From Lucinisca nassula (Eukaryota; Mollusca; Bivalvia; Lucinida; Lucinidae), in NCBI GenBank assembly GCA_963580285.1, contig OY757021.1:94847221-94911220 (forward strand): a DNA stretch of 64,000 nt, given 5' to 3'. A program made the position numbers and the translations under genes. The notes beneath the pieces are model-generated. The model was not told the DNA's origin and did no database searches. It was given only the letters and a program-made list of their open reading frames with translations. Positions 60,601 through 64,000 of this stretch are shown here, in pieces. Each line of letters opens with the position of its first letter. Within the stretch, counting starts at the first letter, position 1.

Positions 60601-61645
60601 TGTTAATAATAAAATCTCTTAACGAGAACATACTTTGTTTTATTATTTCAATAAAAAATAGAAACCCTCAAGCAAAAAATCGGCGGCTCAAAACCTTTTT
60701 TGAACTGTATAAGAAAAGAAAGATTGATTAGACTGTGTTTCAAAGGATTTGAAGGATGAGGACTTGAAAATTGGCTTCAGTGACCTCAACTTTAAGGCCG
60801 TGTCCACTTGATCGTGCTCTGTCGAATTTTGCAACGCTTGAATTCAGGGGTGTCGAATTGAACACGTATCTATCTTACCCAATAAAACTAAACTTTAAAA
60901 CAGTTTGTCCACACGATTAATGTTGAATTTGACAGTGGTGAATTTCGGGCTGTATGGTACATCCACGCCAACCTGAAACCGACCGCAAATGAGTAATAGT
61001 AAACCGCTTATACGGTCTAAGCTTGCCCGGGCTAAGTGGTGCTAGTCCCTGAATATAAACCCTATTCGTTTGCGTGGTAGTGCTTGTGACGTCATTTCAT
61101 CTCAATATCGGCTAAAAGCTCCACAAAATTGGAAGCGACGTCTTCAAAATGATTTAAATAGTGTTAATGGGGACGTCAAACCTCGATTAAAAAACAAACA
61201 AACAAAACAAAACAGTGCTGACAAAGTATAAAACTTTTCCAAGATAATTAATTACACTGTAGAATAAAACGCAACAGTGCCGAAAGAGATTTCTAACATA
61301 CCATATTTCATATTATCGAAACGCACCAATTTTGTTGAATTCAACCACTCTGTTGAATGCGATAAAATTTGGCCGTGTGGTCAGGCTATACAACAAGTTT
61401 TGTCAAATTTGACCAAGTTGAAATTTGTGTACACGTGTTAGATTCGGTTGTGATGAATAAATCAATGTCAAACTCGAAAGTGTTTGACAATATAGACACA
61501 TTTATAGCTATACCTTGGTGACAGAATTCTCCGGTCCACCCTGGTACCGTGCAATTACACTGGCCTGTTTCTTTGTCACACGTGGCGTTGTTTTGGCAAC
61601 CGCATTCATGTCGACAGTCGTCGCCATAATAACCTTCACGACAAG
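38717..61645 (-). CDS. MEGF10/Draper/CED-1-like multiple-EGF receptor, 5' incomplete (8 exons)
   Basis: Spliced coding sequence in minus order: 61645-61514, 60002-59877, 56632-56498, 54555-54430, 51475-51314, 50703-50556, 47743-47724, 40296-38717. Total 2429 nt; after a 2-nt partial codon this is 808 codons plus stop with no frame break. Domain order: five 8-cysteine EGF units (about residues 1-215), a short stalk, one transmembrane helix, a basic RRRK stop-transfer, and a cytoplasmic tail of about 530 residues rich in Tyr, Asp/Glu and Ser. N-linked glycosylation sequons are abundant in the EGF part. Known relatives (CED-1, Draper, MEGF10/11, SCARF) bind apoptotic cells, glial debris or microbes and signal through phosphotyrosine; that role is inferred here. 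Signal peptide and any EMI domain must lie beyond 64000. Alternatives: another molluscan scavenger receptor or a multi-EGF orphan. Confidence 0.85.
40297..42937. other. Receptor intron, distal part: repeats
   Basis: Holds a palindrome (gtgtgtgctgattagaattgcc) at about 40735-40790 and a 'gatcaggaattgatacaatta' repeat at 41145-41475. Helitron-type internal units (gtgaaaatatctcaaacagtatcagagttatggagcggacac) lie at 41560-41830. 42670-42850 is a decayed MITE with 'agtcgaccca'. The 115-residue ORF at 41708-42055 starts in the repeat units and is not accepted as a gene. Confidence 0.55.
42456..42596. mobile_element. Long near-perfect palindrome (MITE)
   Basis: 'taatcaagtaatttcg' and 'cgaaattacttgatta' bound a 141-bp inverted structure centred on 'gcggccttcggcc' at about 42527. 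Arms include 'caggtcc..ggtc' and 'gacc.cggacctg'. Confidence 0.75.
42938..44111 (+). mobile_element. Helitron-like element with ~190-bp units, GGCGCGCCTGC...CTTGTT
   Basis: Head 'ggcgcgcctgcttttagcatggcagg' and a (CCGT/CTGT)n-like run at 42971-43012. About six to seven diverged units of 'ttgacctacatttcatggttcactgacttt' follow. The tail is 'gcgccccggcatgcgcgacatagccttcggcagaattcttgtt'. Same family as 1409-2846. A foreign fragment (gatgggagctgtgggttgattg) interrupts at about 43409-43475. Confidence 0.7.
44180..44655 (-). mobile_element. (CAAA)n-tail SINE-like element split by another repeat
   Basis: SINE halves 44180-44360 and 44547-44655. The insert 44361-44546 is the 'gatcaggaatcgatacaa' family in inverse orientation (tattttggatagcc...tgtatcgattcctgatcattgccttcac). 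ORFs here are translations of these repeats. Confidence 0.7.
44700..44895. mobile_element. pogo/mariner-type MITE flanked by TA
   Basis: TA-CAGTAAAACTCCAATATT to GGAAGTGTACTG-TA. The interior has 'accacctttgg' and 'tttgaacagtcccaaaggtggtct' inverted pairs. Copies at 47874-48060 and 54953-55130. Confidence 0.7.
44896..45273. other. No recognised feature
   Basis: A 60-residue ORF at 45009-45191 overlaps an antisense ORF of equal quality. No splice or family evidence. Confidence 0.35.
45274..45640 (-). repeat. Interspersed repeat ('gatcaggaatcgatacaatta' family)
   Basis: Very similar over its full length to 41145-41475, suggesting recent spread. Followed at 45650-45790 by 'agtgcaacatctccgtgg...cagcaagaaaccactgaaatgctggag', which also follows the copy at 50010. 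Confidence 0.7.
46085..46555. mobile_element. Hairpin MITE followed by a (CAAA)n-tail SINE-like element
   Basis: 46085-46265 has 'gacaatttccatgag' arms (also 57295-57480). 46270-46555 is the SINE-like family in minus orientation, from 'ttgaggtttatcgtcgcc' to 'aagccccgatgggcgggggc'. Confidence 0.65.
46808..47042 (+). mobile_element. MITE, GAGCCCCGCC family, with 5-bp target duplication
   Basis: CATGT at 46803-46807 and 47043-47047. GAGCCCCGCCAAGCGAATTTG at the left, AAATCGCTTGACGGGGCC at the right. Internal palindrome around 46935-47010. Confidence 0.85.
47274..47450. mobile_element. MITE with 'gggtcaattgtctctgagt' end and a hairpin
   Basis: Hairpin agacgccgcggtctacggcgtct at about 47388-47410. 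Same family as 7758-8280. Confidence 0.5.
47724..47743 (-). CDS. Receptor exon: predicted 20-nt microexon
   Basis: The membrane exon leaves two bases of a codon and the terminal exon needs one, so they cannot be joined directly. On the minus strand a strong acceptor (tttattcctatcttgcag) and a strong donor (GTAAGTAA) enclose exactly 20 nt. This restores the frame, adding QPVKQY plus a split codon on each side. It was found by looking for this phase. No transcript evidence. Confidence 0.6.
47874..48060. mobile_element. pogo/mariner-type MITE
   Basis: TA-CAGTAAAATTCTACGATTAAGAC to ...gcaattttactg. Contains 'gaacagttccaaaggtggtctta', as in 44700-44895. Confidence 0.65.
48096..48362 (+). CDS. Possible small secreted cysteine-rich protein (88 aa)
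   Basis: ATG at 48096, stop at 48360-48362. The first ~20 residues have a hydrophobic stretch ([12 protein letters not shown]) like a signal peptide. The rest has six cysteines spaced C-x15-C-x4-CC-x15-C-x18-C with basic residues. It matches no repeat in the window and lies inside the receptor's intron on the opposite strand, just after a MITE. No promoter, splice or homology support, and the function is unknown. It might be one exon (a GTATTTG follows 'tttctgg' near the end) or chance. Confidence 0.3.
   Translation: MHDYSVNLCMLIGVFFICSTHPERCQNESSDRSDPWYTTVCQQPPCCAQVRKIAQQSVQKSGCQVNFKTDSIGYYNTRRGYCQIFLGI
48363..48758. other. No recognised gene
   Basis: 48435-48500 resembles 'gaaggcaatgatcaggaatgg', a fragment of the repeat at 33240. 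The remainder is A-rich. Confidence 0.4.
48759..49106 (-). mobile_element. tRNA-headed SINE with an (TAGA)n 3' tail
   Basis: Minus-strand head 'cggtgtagctcagtagttagtgcacttgtctctgatgctgg' has A-box-like 'gtagctcagtagtt' and B-box-like 'ggtttgatcccc'. The body shares 'cgtccttcggatcgggaca.taactgga' with the SINE at 34637-35116, and the element ends in ~84 bp of (TAGA)n. The head differs from that SINE's head. Confidence 0.8.
49180..49947 (-). mobile_element. Two (CAAA)n-tail SINE-like copies
   Basis: 49180-49441 and 49645-49947, both minus. The second has an extra 'gcaaacattgatac' doubling near 49730-49745. The 200 bp between are A-rich without features. Confidence 0.7.
50010..50222 (-). repeat. 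Interspersed repeat ('gatcaggaatcgatacaatta' family), internally deleted
   Basis: Matches 45274-45360 and then 45655-45780, skipping about 300 bp in between. Confidence 0.65.
50223..50555. other. Receptor intron, no further feature
   Basis: AT-rich; nothing recognised before the membrane exon's donor at 50555. Confidence 0.4.
50556..50703 (-). CDS. Receptor exon: transmembrane helix
   Basis: 148 nt, enters in phase 1 and leaves in phase 2. Acceptor ttttattttcag; donor AG|GTATAA. After a stalk ([16 protein letters not shown]) comes a helix of about 22 residues starting [16 protein letters not shown], then QRRRKQK facing the cytoplasm, which fits the positive-inside rule for type I proteins. 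Confidence 0.88.
50976..51130 (+). mobile_element. tRNA-headed SINE fragment
   Basis: 'gcggacctccgtgtcctagtggattagtagataacagcaccgactcttt' followed by 'atgagacaccaagcac...ggaagatctgg', the head and start of body of the 11163 family. It sits in the intron between the transmembrane and EGF-5 exons. Confidence 0.6.
51314..51475 (-). CDS. Receptor exon: EGF unit 5 plus stalk
   Basis: 162 nt, phase 1-1. Acceptor gtctatgatttacag; donor GTATCA. Eight cysteines ([10 protein letters not shown]...[12 protein letters not shown]), then a Cys-free stalk [10 protein letters not shown] leading to the membrane exon. Confidence 0.9.
51840..52138 (-). mobile_element. (CAAA)n-tail SINE-like element, full length, 13-bp target duplication
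   Basis: GTAGTTTTCACGT at 51827-51839 and 52139-52151, perfect. 299 bp from the (CAAA)n tail (left) to 'cccctatgggcgggggc' (right). Best reference copy in the window. Confidence 0.9.
52441..52786. mobile_element. pogo/mariner-type MITE flanked by TA, complete
   Basis: TA-CAGTAGAACTTCGAAGACTCG to CGAGGTTCGACTG-TA. A central palindrome (gtgtactcattagaatcgcctcattgagg...) lies at about 52587-52645. Inner motifs 'gatggctcg' and 'ggctcgaac' are inverted. Confidence 0.8.
52866..52910 (+). repeat. SINE 3'-end scrap with (CAGA)n
   Basis: 'gaccgacgcagtatcagtagacagacagaca' equals the end of the body of the SINE at 34637-35116 next to its tetranucleotide tail, here with CAGA instead of ATAG units. Confidence 0.65.
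53062..53372 (-). mobile_element. (CAAA)n-tail SINE-like element
   Basis: From 'ggctcccgcccatcgggacttgaag' to 'cctcaaatcatataaacaaaac'. GATCAGTT at both sides (about 53050 and 53374) is the probable target duplication. Followed at 53485-53650 by a fragment of the 33240 repeat. Confidence 0.8.
53697..54020. mobile_element. MITE with two internal palindromes
   Basis: 'acagtatattctgcgatatactgtc' at about 53764-53788, and 'gggaggtaaatcgtcggttttacggtcg' with its inverse (about 53890-54000). Copies at 56115-56475 and 61735-62020. Confidence 0.65.
54105..54250. mobile_element. Fragment of the 'gacaatttgaaatatttt' hairpin family
   Basis: 'ctctgcatgtttggtattgtttttatgagcagacgacaattt' and 'gaaaatatcaacaatttgtcgccagctgaatta' match 57295-57500. 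Confidence 0.5.
54430..54555 (-). CDS. Receptor exon: EGF unit 4
   Basis: 126 nt, phase 1-1. Acceptor cttgtttttcttcag; donor GTAGTA. Eight cysteines ([10 protein letters not shown]...[11 protein letters not shown]). The last loop is shortened compared with the other units (LGKQGEN where the others have an aromatic-Gly turn). Confidence 0.9.
54953..55130. mobile_element. pogo/mariner-type MITE
   Basis: 'tagtaaaattcctatattaagatcacctttgggactg' to 'taatagcggagttttactg' followed by TA. Confidence 0.65.
55131..55789. other. Intron with decayed MITE fragments
   Basis: 55525-55660 has 'gagtcaaactcac...cccctagaggga' and 'tactcgatgaggcgattctg', reminiscent of the pogo-type family. No exon between EGF-4 and EGF-3 is supported here. 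Confidence 0.45.
55790..56059. mobile_element. MITE, CATTACG family
   Basis: CATCACGAAAACACGCC at the left and CGTGTTTTCGTAATG at the right. Palindrome gggtactcgttagaaccgcctc/inverse at about 55898-55950. Confidence 0.8.
56115..56475. mobile_element. MITE, copy of 53697-54020
   Basis: 'ctgactggataacgtcaaaaaatgtacggtataccctgcgatatac' and 'cccgacgtcattacgcgacgtcgg'. Ends next to the EGF-3 donor. Confidence 0.6.
56498..56632 (-). CDS. Receptor exon: EGF unit 3
   Basis: 135 nt, phase 1-1. Acceptor ...tttttttttcaaaatcag; donor GTAAGT (consensus). Eight cysteines ([10 protein letters not shown]...[12 protein letters not shown]). A palindromic MITE begins just 20-odd bases into the downstream intron, at about 56475. 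Confidence 0.9.
56695..56875. mobile_element. Decayed piggyBac-type MITE
   Basis: 'ctttaatatcatgctgaacacgac...gcaaacagtgtagatccag' to 'agtataagggtgaac'. Confidence 0.55.
56921..57157 (+). mobile_element. MITE, GAGCCCCGCC family, with 5-bp target duplication
   Basis: CATTT at 56916-56920 and 57158-57162. Full terminal repeats and internal palindrome; nearly identical to 46808-47042. Confidence 0.85.
57295..57500. mobile_element. Hairpin MITE
   Basis: 'agcagacaacaatttgaaatatttttcttatttt' and 'aaaataagaaaaatatcgacctacaatttgtagtttgctg'. Inner arms are 'atttgacatgttatgcgaactg' and 'tttgcatgagatgtcaaat'. Confidence 0.7.
57549..57635. repeat. (ACT)n and (AAT)n microsatellites
   Basis: About 60 bp of ACT units, then AAT units. 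The poly-Ser ORF on the minus strand is this run translated. Confidence 0.95.
57715..58620. repeat. Diverged tandem units, probably a Helitron-type core, interrupted
   Basis: 'ggccccgc...ggtgggatcaaaat...tgcactc...ccaaggtttcaagtttctatctctaacg' recurs about four times at 57740-58330 and 58530-58560. An A/T-rich foreign block (58335-58530, 'caacgtttcggccattattggcc', 'gacgtcgacgtc') splits it. Confidence 0.65.
58621..58976. other. Unassigned, with a small tandem
   Basis: 'ggcaaa(a)gggacat(c/a)(a)aatcaaatatatttaatg' occurs twice at about 58636-58720. The rest is unassigned MITE-like sequence. Confidence 0.4.
58977..59275 (-). mobile_element. (CAAA)n-tail SINE-like element
   Basis: 'cgacccccgcccatcggggcttgaag' to 'cctcaaatcatacacacaaac'. 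Flanks 'atttacagtac' and 'acttacagcac' look like a mutated target duplication. Confidence 0.75.
59417..59866. mobile_element. MITE (GTTGTTCA family) with an insertion
   Basis: 'cagttgtttaaaacatcattagcttaacgagctcg' to 'cgtcgtcagttttgaacaaccagcccc'. A foreign ~220-bp block at about 59583-59810 includes a hairpin (ggaaagaacttgctcctggggagcaaattctttcc). The MITE ends only ~10 bases from the EGF-2 donor. Confidence 0.65.
59877..60002 (-). CDS. Receptor exon: EGF unit 2
   Basis: 126 nt, phase 1-1. Acceptor tttatttctttcag; donor GTGAGT. Eight cysteines in the same order (CNRTFDLNC...[12 protein letters not shown]). Several N-x-S/T sequons. Confidence 0.9.
60214..60493. mobile_element. MITE, CATTACG family, complete
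   Basis: CATCACGTAAACACGCC to GGCATGTTTTCGTAATG. Palindrome at about 60330-60386. Confidence 0.8.
60793..61440. mobile_element. Possible MITE containing a (CAAA)n-tail SINE-like element
   Basis: 'aaggccgtgtccacttgatcgtgctctgtcgaattttg' at the left, and 'gaatgcgataaaatttggccgtgtggtcaggc' with 'tcaaatttgacc' at the right. A decayed minus-oriented SINE-like copy lies at about 60958-61210. Confidence 0.5.
61514..61645 (-). CDS. Receptor exon: EGF unit 1 (first visible)
   Basis: 132 nt, phase 1-1. Acceptor ...gttcattacag; donor GTATAGC. Encodes one unit with eight cysteines (C-x8-C-x3-C-x-C-x5-C-x6-C-x-C-x9-C), including CGCQNNATC and the typical PGWTGEFC end. Incoming phase 1 requires an upstream exon, none of which is visible between 61646 and 64000. 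Confidence 0.88.
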
Positions 61646-61734
61646 CTGTAATGAACATATTATCGGGATACCTGGAATACTTAAACTATTTCAGAAAGAA
61701 ACCCTGAATTTGTGCTTATTGTAATTTAGTGGAT

Positions 61735-62162
61735 AACTGTAGCCAAATTGTTATTTTGGGAGGTAAATCGTCGGTTTAACGGTCGAAAATTTCGTTTTAT
61801 GGAGATTCACCTATGAAGCCGTAAAACGTTATTTGCGACCGTCTAACTGATAATTTATCTCCCAAATGACAATTTTACTGCAACTATCCATATTCTAATG
61901 CACTTGTTTATTTGTCAGGTTTAAAACATGAAATTTTTGCCAAAACCATTAAGAGCTGCCAGCTGCATTAATTAAACCGAACGCCAGTAAATGAATAGCG
62001 AATTTACGTGATGACGTCGGGTTTCCGACATAGAGGATCTTACATGAGTGTTCATGTATTATTGAATTTATTAAACGAGTTGAGGAAAAGGGATAAAATG
62101 CGAGGCTTGCCGAGCATTTTATTCCTTTTTCTCAACGAGCTTAATAAATTCAATAATACATG
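61735..62162. mobile_element. MITE copy of 53697 family plus intact hairpin MITE
   Basis: 61760-61870 has 'gggaggtaaatcgtcggtttaacggtcg' and its inverse. 62053-62162 is a 110-bp near-perfect palindrome, 'catgtattattgaatttattaaacgag', centred at 62107. Confidence 0.7.
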
Positions 62163-62458
62163 AGCACGAATGCAAGATTCTATTTATCATATGACATTTT
62201 ATTCATGATTGTTTACAAAAATATCAATATTCCGCCATTAGTAAACGCGACGTCGTTAAGGACGTCGTGCATGTAACGTTACGGGACGTACCTAGCTAAT
62301 TTGCATATTTAATCCACTAGTGGATTATCGAAAATAATGCATGGCGTTATTACACTCTCGGACGCGACGTCATATGATAAAGTATATTAAAGCATATACC
62401 GTTGACAATTGTTTAGGCGTTATCAAATCTGGGATCCGTTGTTAAAAGCAGCGATAGC
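62163..62458. other. No recognised feature
   Basis: Contains short 'gacgtcgt' inverted bits. No upstream receptor exon was found here. Confidence 0.4.
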
Positions 62459-62647
62459 TTAACCCTTTTTGTACCAAATGGAATCGTTCTCCTTATATAT
62501 AGCAGTAGTCCATTAAAGGGGTGTCAGGTTGTGTTTTCTTCAACATTTATTTGGAAACTCGCTGAACTTTTGAAATTTTTGCAAAGTCTAGGCCTCCACT
62601 GTTTGCCAGAGTGCCCATTTTGGGGTTTCTGGTACAAAATGGCTTAA
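62459..62647. mobile_element. TTAA MITE (TTGTACC subfamily), nested
   Basis: TTAACCCTTTTTGTACC to GGTACAAAATGGCTTAA. Central hairpin mostly deleted. It sits inside 'gcgatagc-TTAA-caagctcg' of a GTTGTTCA-family MITE (about 62440-62895). Confidence 0.75.
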
Positions 62648-62760
62648 CAAGCTCGTTAGTGTGGAATTTTTGTTGAAAATGTGAGTGGCACACACATTTG
62701 GTCAGCAAAAATATTAGTACGAGTATATAAGCCAGAAAATGATCAAAGGCTTAACGATTT

Positions 62761-62762
<2 letters not shown>

Positions 62763-62808
<46 letters not shown>

Positions 62809-62870
62809 TTAATAATAATAACAATAATAATAATAATGAAAAAAAAAAAAAACAAAAAAAAAAAAAAAAC
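62763..62870. repeat. (AAT)n microsatellite and poly-A
   Basis: About 75 bp of AAT units, then two A runs. Confidence 0.95.
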
Positions 62871-62939
62871 GACATCGCCAGTTTTTAACATGTCGTGTTA
62901 CATATACAAGTGATTAAGAATGTTTTATCTGTGTTTTAC

Positions 62940-63147
62940 ACGGGCCTCCGTGACCTTGCGGGTAAGAGAGCTGATTCTTAATCATTAGGTGTCTCACCGC
63001 TTTCGTTCGACCCTCAATCGGGTCAGATGTTTTTTCTCCGGGTACCCCGGTTTTCACCCAACTCTGATTAAAGATCGACACGAACTAAGTGAAATAATCT
63101 TGAAAGGACAACGACACCACATCCCCCGCAAAAAATAAAGAAGAAAA
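62940..63147 (+). mobile_element. tRNA-headed SINE
   Basis: 'cgggcctccgtgaccttgcgggtaagagagctgattc...cgttcgaccctcaatcggg', then 'agtgaaataatcttgaaaggac' and an A-rich tail. Same family as 11163 and 34637. Confidence 0.75.
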
Positions 63148-63192
63148 ATTATGAGTCTAAACCTGCCCATACAAGGAGGTTTGAGTCCCTGC

Positions 63193-64000
63193 ATATAAAT
63201 ATGTTCTATAAAAAGGTTATCCTTTGGAAGCAAGGAATACACCACAGAACTGGAAAATATGAAGTGTACATGTTTTCTGGGCCAGACTAGCTAGTTTCGG
63301 CAATCAGTCACCCGCAATTATTTTCAAAAATTCCACAATGGAATCAATGATTCCAATGGACAAGAAAATATAAACTACACTATGATGTAGGACAGGGAGA
63401 CTTTTTACGGCCGCCACACATTCCCAGACACCAGCTGTAGTGACGTTAAATATGTTCTATAAAAGGGCTATCCTTTGGAAGCAAGGGATACACCACAGAA
63501 CTGGAGAATATGAAGAGTACATGTTTTCTGGGCAAGACTAGCTAGTTTCGGCCATTTAGGCCTCATCAGTGACCCTCAAATATTTTCAAAATTCCACAAT
63601 GAAATTAATGATCCAGAAGGACAAGAAAATATACACTACACTATGATGTAGGACAGGGAGACTTTTTACGGCCACCACACATTCCCAGACACCAGCTGTA
63701 GTGACGTTAAATATGTTCTATAAAAGGGTTATCCTTTGGAAGCAAGGAATACACCACAGAACTGAAAATATGAAGTGTGCATGATTTCTGGGACAGACTA
63801 GCTAGTTTCGGCCAATCAGGCCTCACCAGCGACCCTCAAATATCAAAATTCCACAATGAAACCAATGATCTCGATGGACAAGAAAATATAAACTACACTA
63901 TGATGTAGGGCAAGGAAACTTTTAACGGCCGCCACACATTCCCAATCACCAGCGGTTTCTTTGGGTGATAAATCAATGCAGAAACAAGACTAGATACAAA
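63193..64000. repeat. Tandem array of ~250-260-bp units, running off the window
   Basis: 'aaatatgttctataaaa(g/a)ggttatcctttggaagcaagg' starts at about 63197, 63448 and 63709. Units share 'gactagctagtttcgg', 'tgaccctcaaatattttcaaaattccacaatg' and 'actacactatgatgtagg'. Single copies are at 31566-31765 and, diverged, near 36010-36180. Confidence 0.85.

Overview
This window is eukaryotic: AT-rich, with one spliced gene and otherwise almost wall-to-wall transposable elements. Several features point to a bivalve mollusc: Helitron-like 'pearl'-type elements carrying (CCGT)n stretches and tandem cores, many palindromic MITEs, several tRNA-headed SINEs, and a scavenger-receptor gene with 8-cysteine EGF units. 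The species is not determined. There is one 200-N assembly gap (15673-15872).

The clear gene lies on the minus strand from 61645 down to 38717, and its 5' end is beyond the right edge. I assembled eight exons by splice sites and reading phase. Five are single-EGF exons (61514-61645, 59877-60002, 56498-56632, 54430-54555, 51314-51475). They are followed by a transmembrane exon (50556-50703), a predicted 20-nt microexon (47724-47743) and a 1580-nt terminal exon (38717-40296). The joined frame encodes 808 residues of a type I receptor of the MEGF10/11-Draper-CED-1 (scavenger receptor class F) type. Its cytoplasmic tail carries six YxxL motifs, three of them in a repeated paired-tyrosine module, which suggests an engulfment or immune-type receptor signalling through SH2 proteins.

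Region by region. 1-5 kb: a possible coding remnant (182-448, minus), three Helitron-like pieces with 145- or 180-bp tandem cores, and a possible terminal exon of another plus-strand gene (5208-5296). 5.5-19 kb: a dense MITE and SINE field, including TTAA-flanked piggyBac-type MITEs nested in each other, pogo-type MITEs with TA ends, and the N gap. 19.9-31.8 kb: one composite of nested Helitron-like elements inside a MITE. 32-38 kb: SINEs, MITEs and a 530-bp tandem duplication. 38.7-61.6 kb: the receptor gene, whose introns hold many more repeats and one possible small secreted cysteine-rich ORF (48096-48362, plus). 61.7-64 kb: MITEs, microsatellite, a SINE and a tandem array running off the edge.

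Most open reading frames here are translations of repeats. All element-family names are inferred from end structure, target-site duplications and internal homology between copies seen in this window; no database was consulted.
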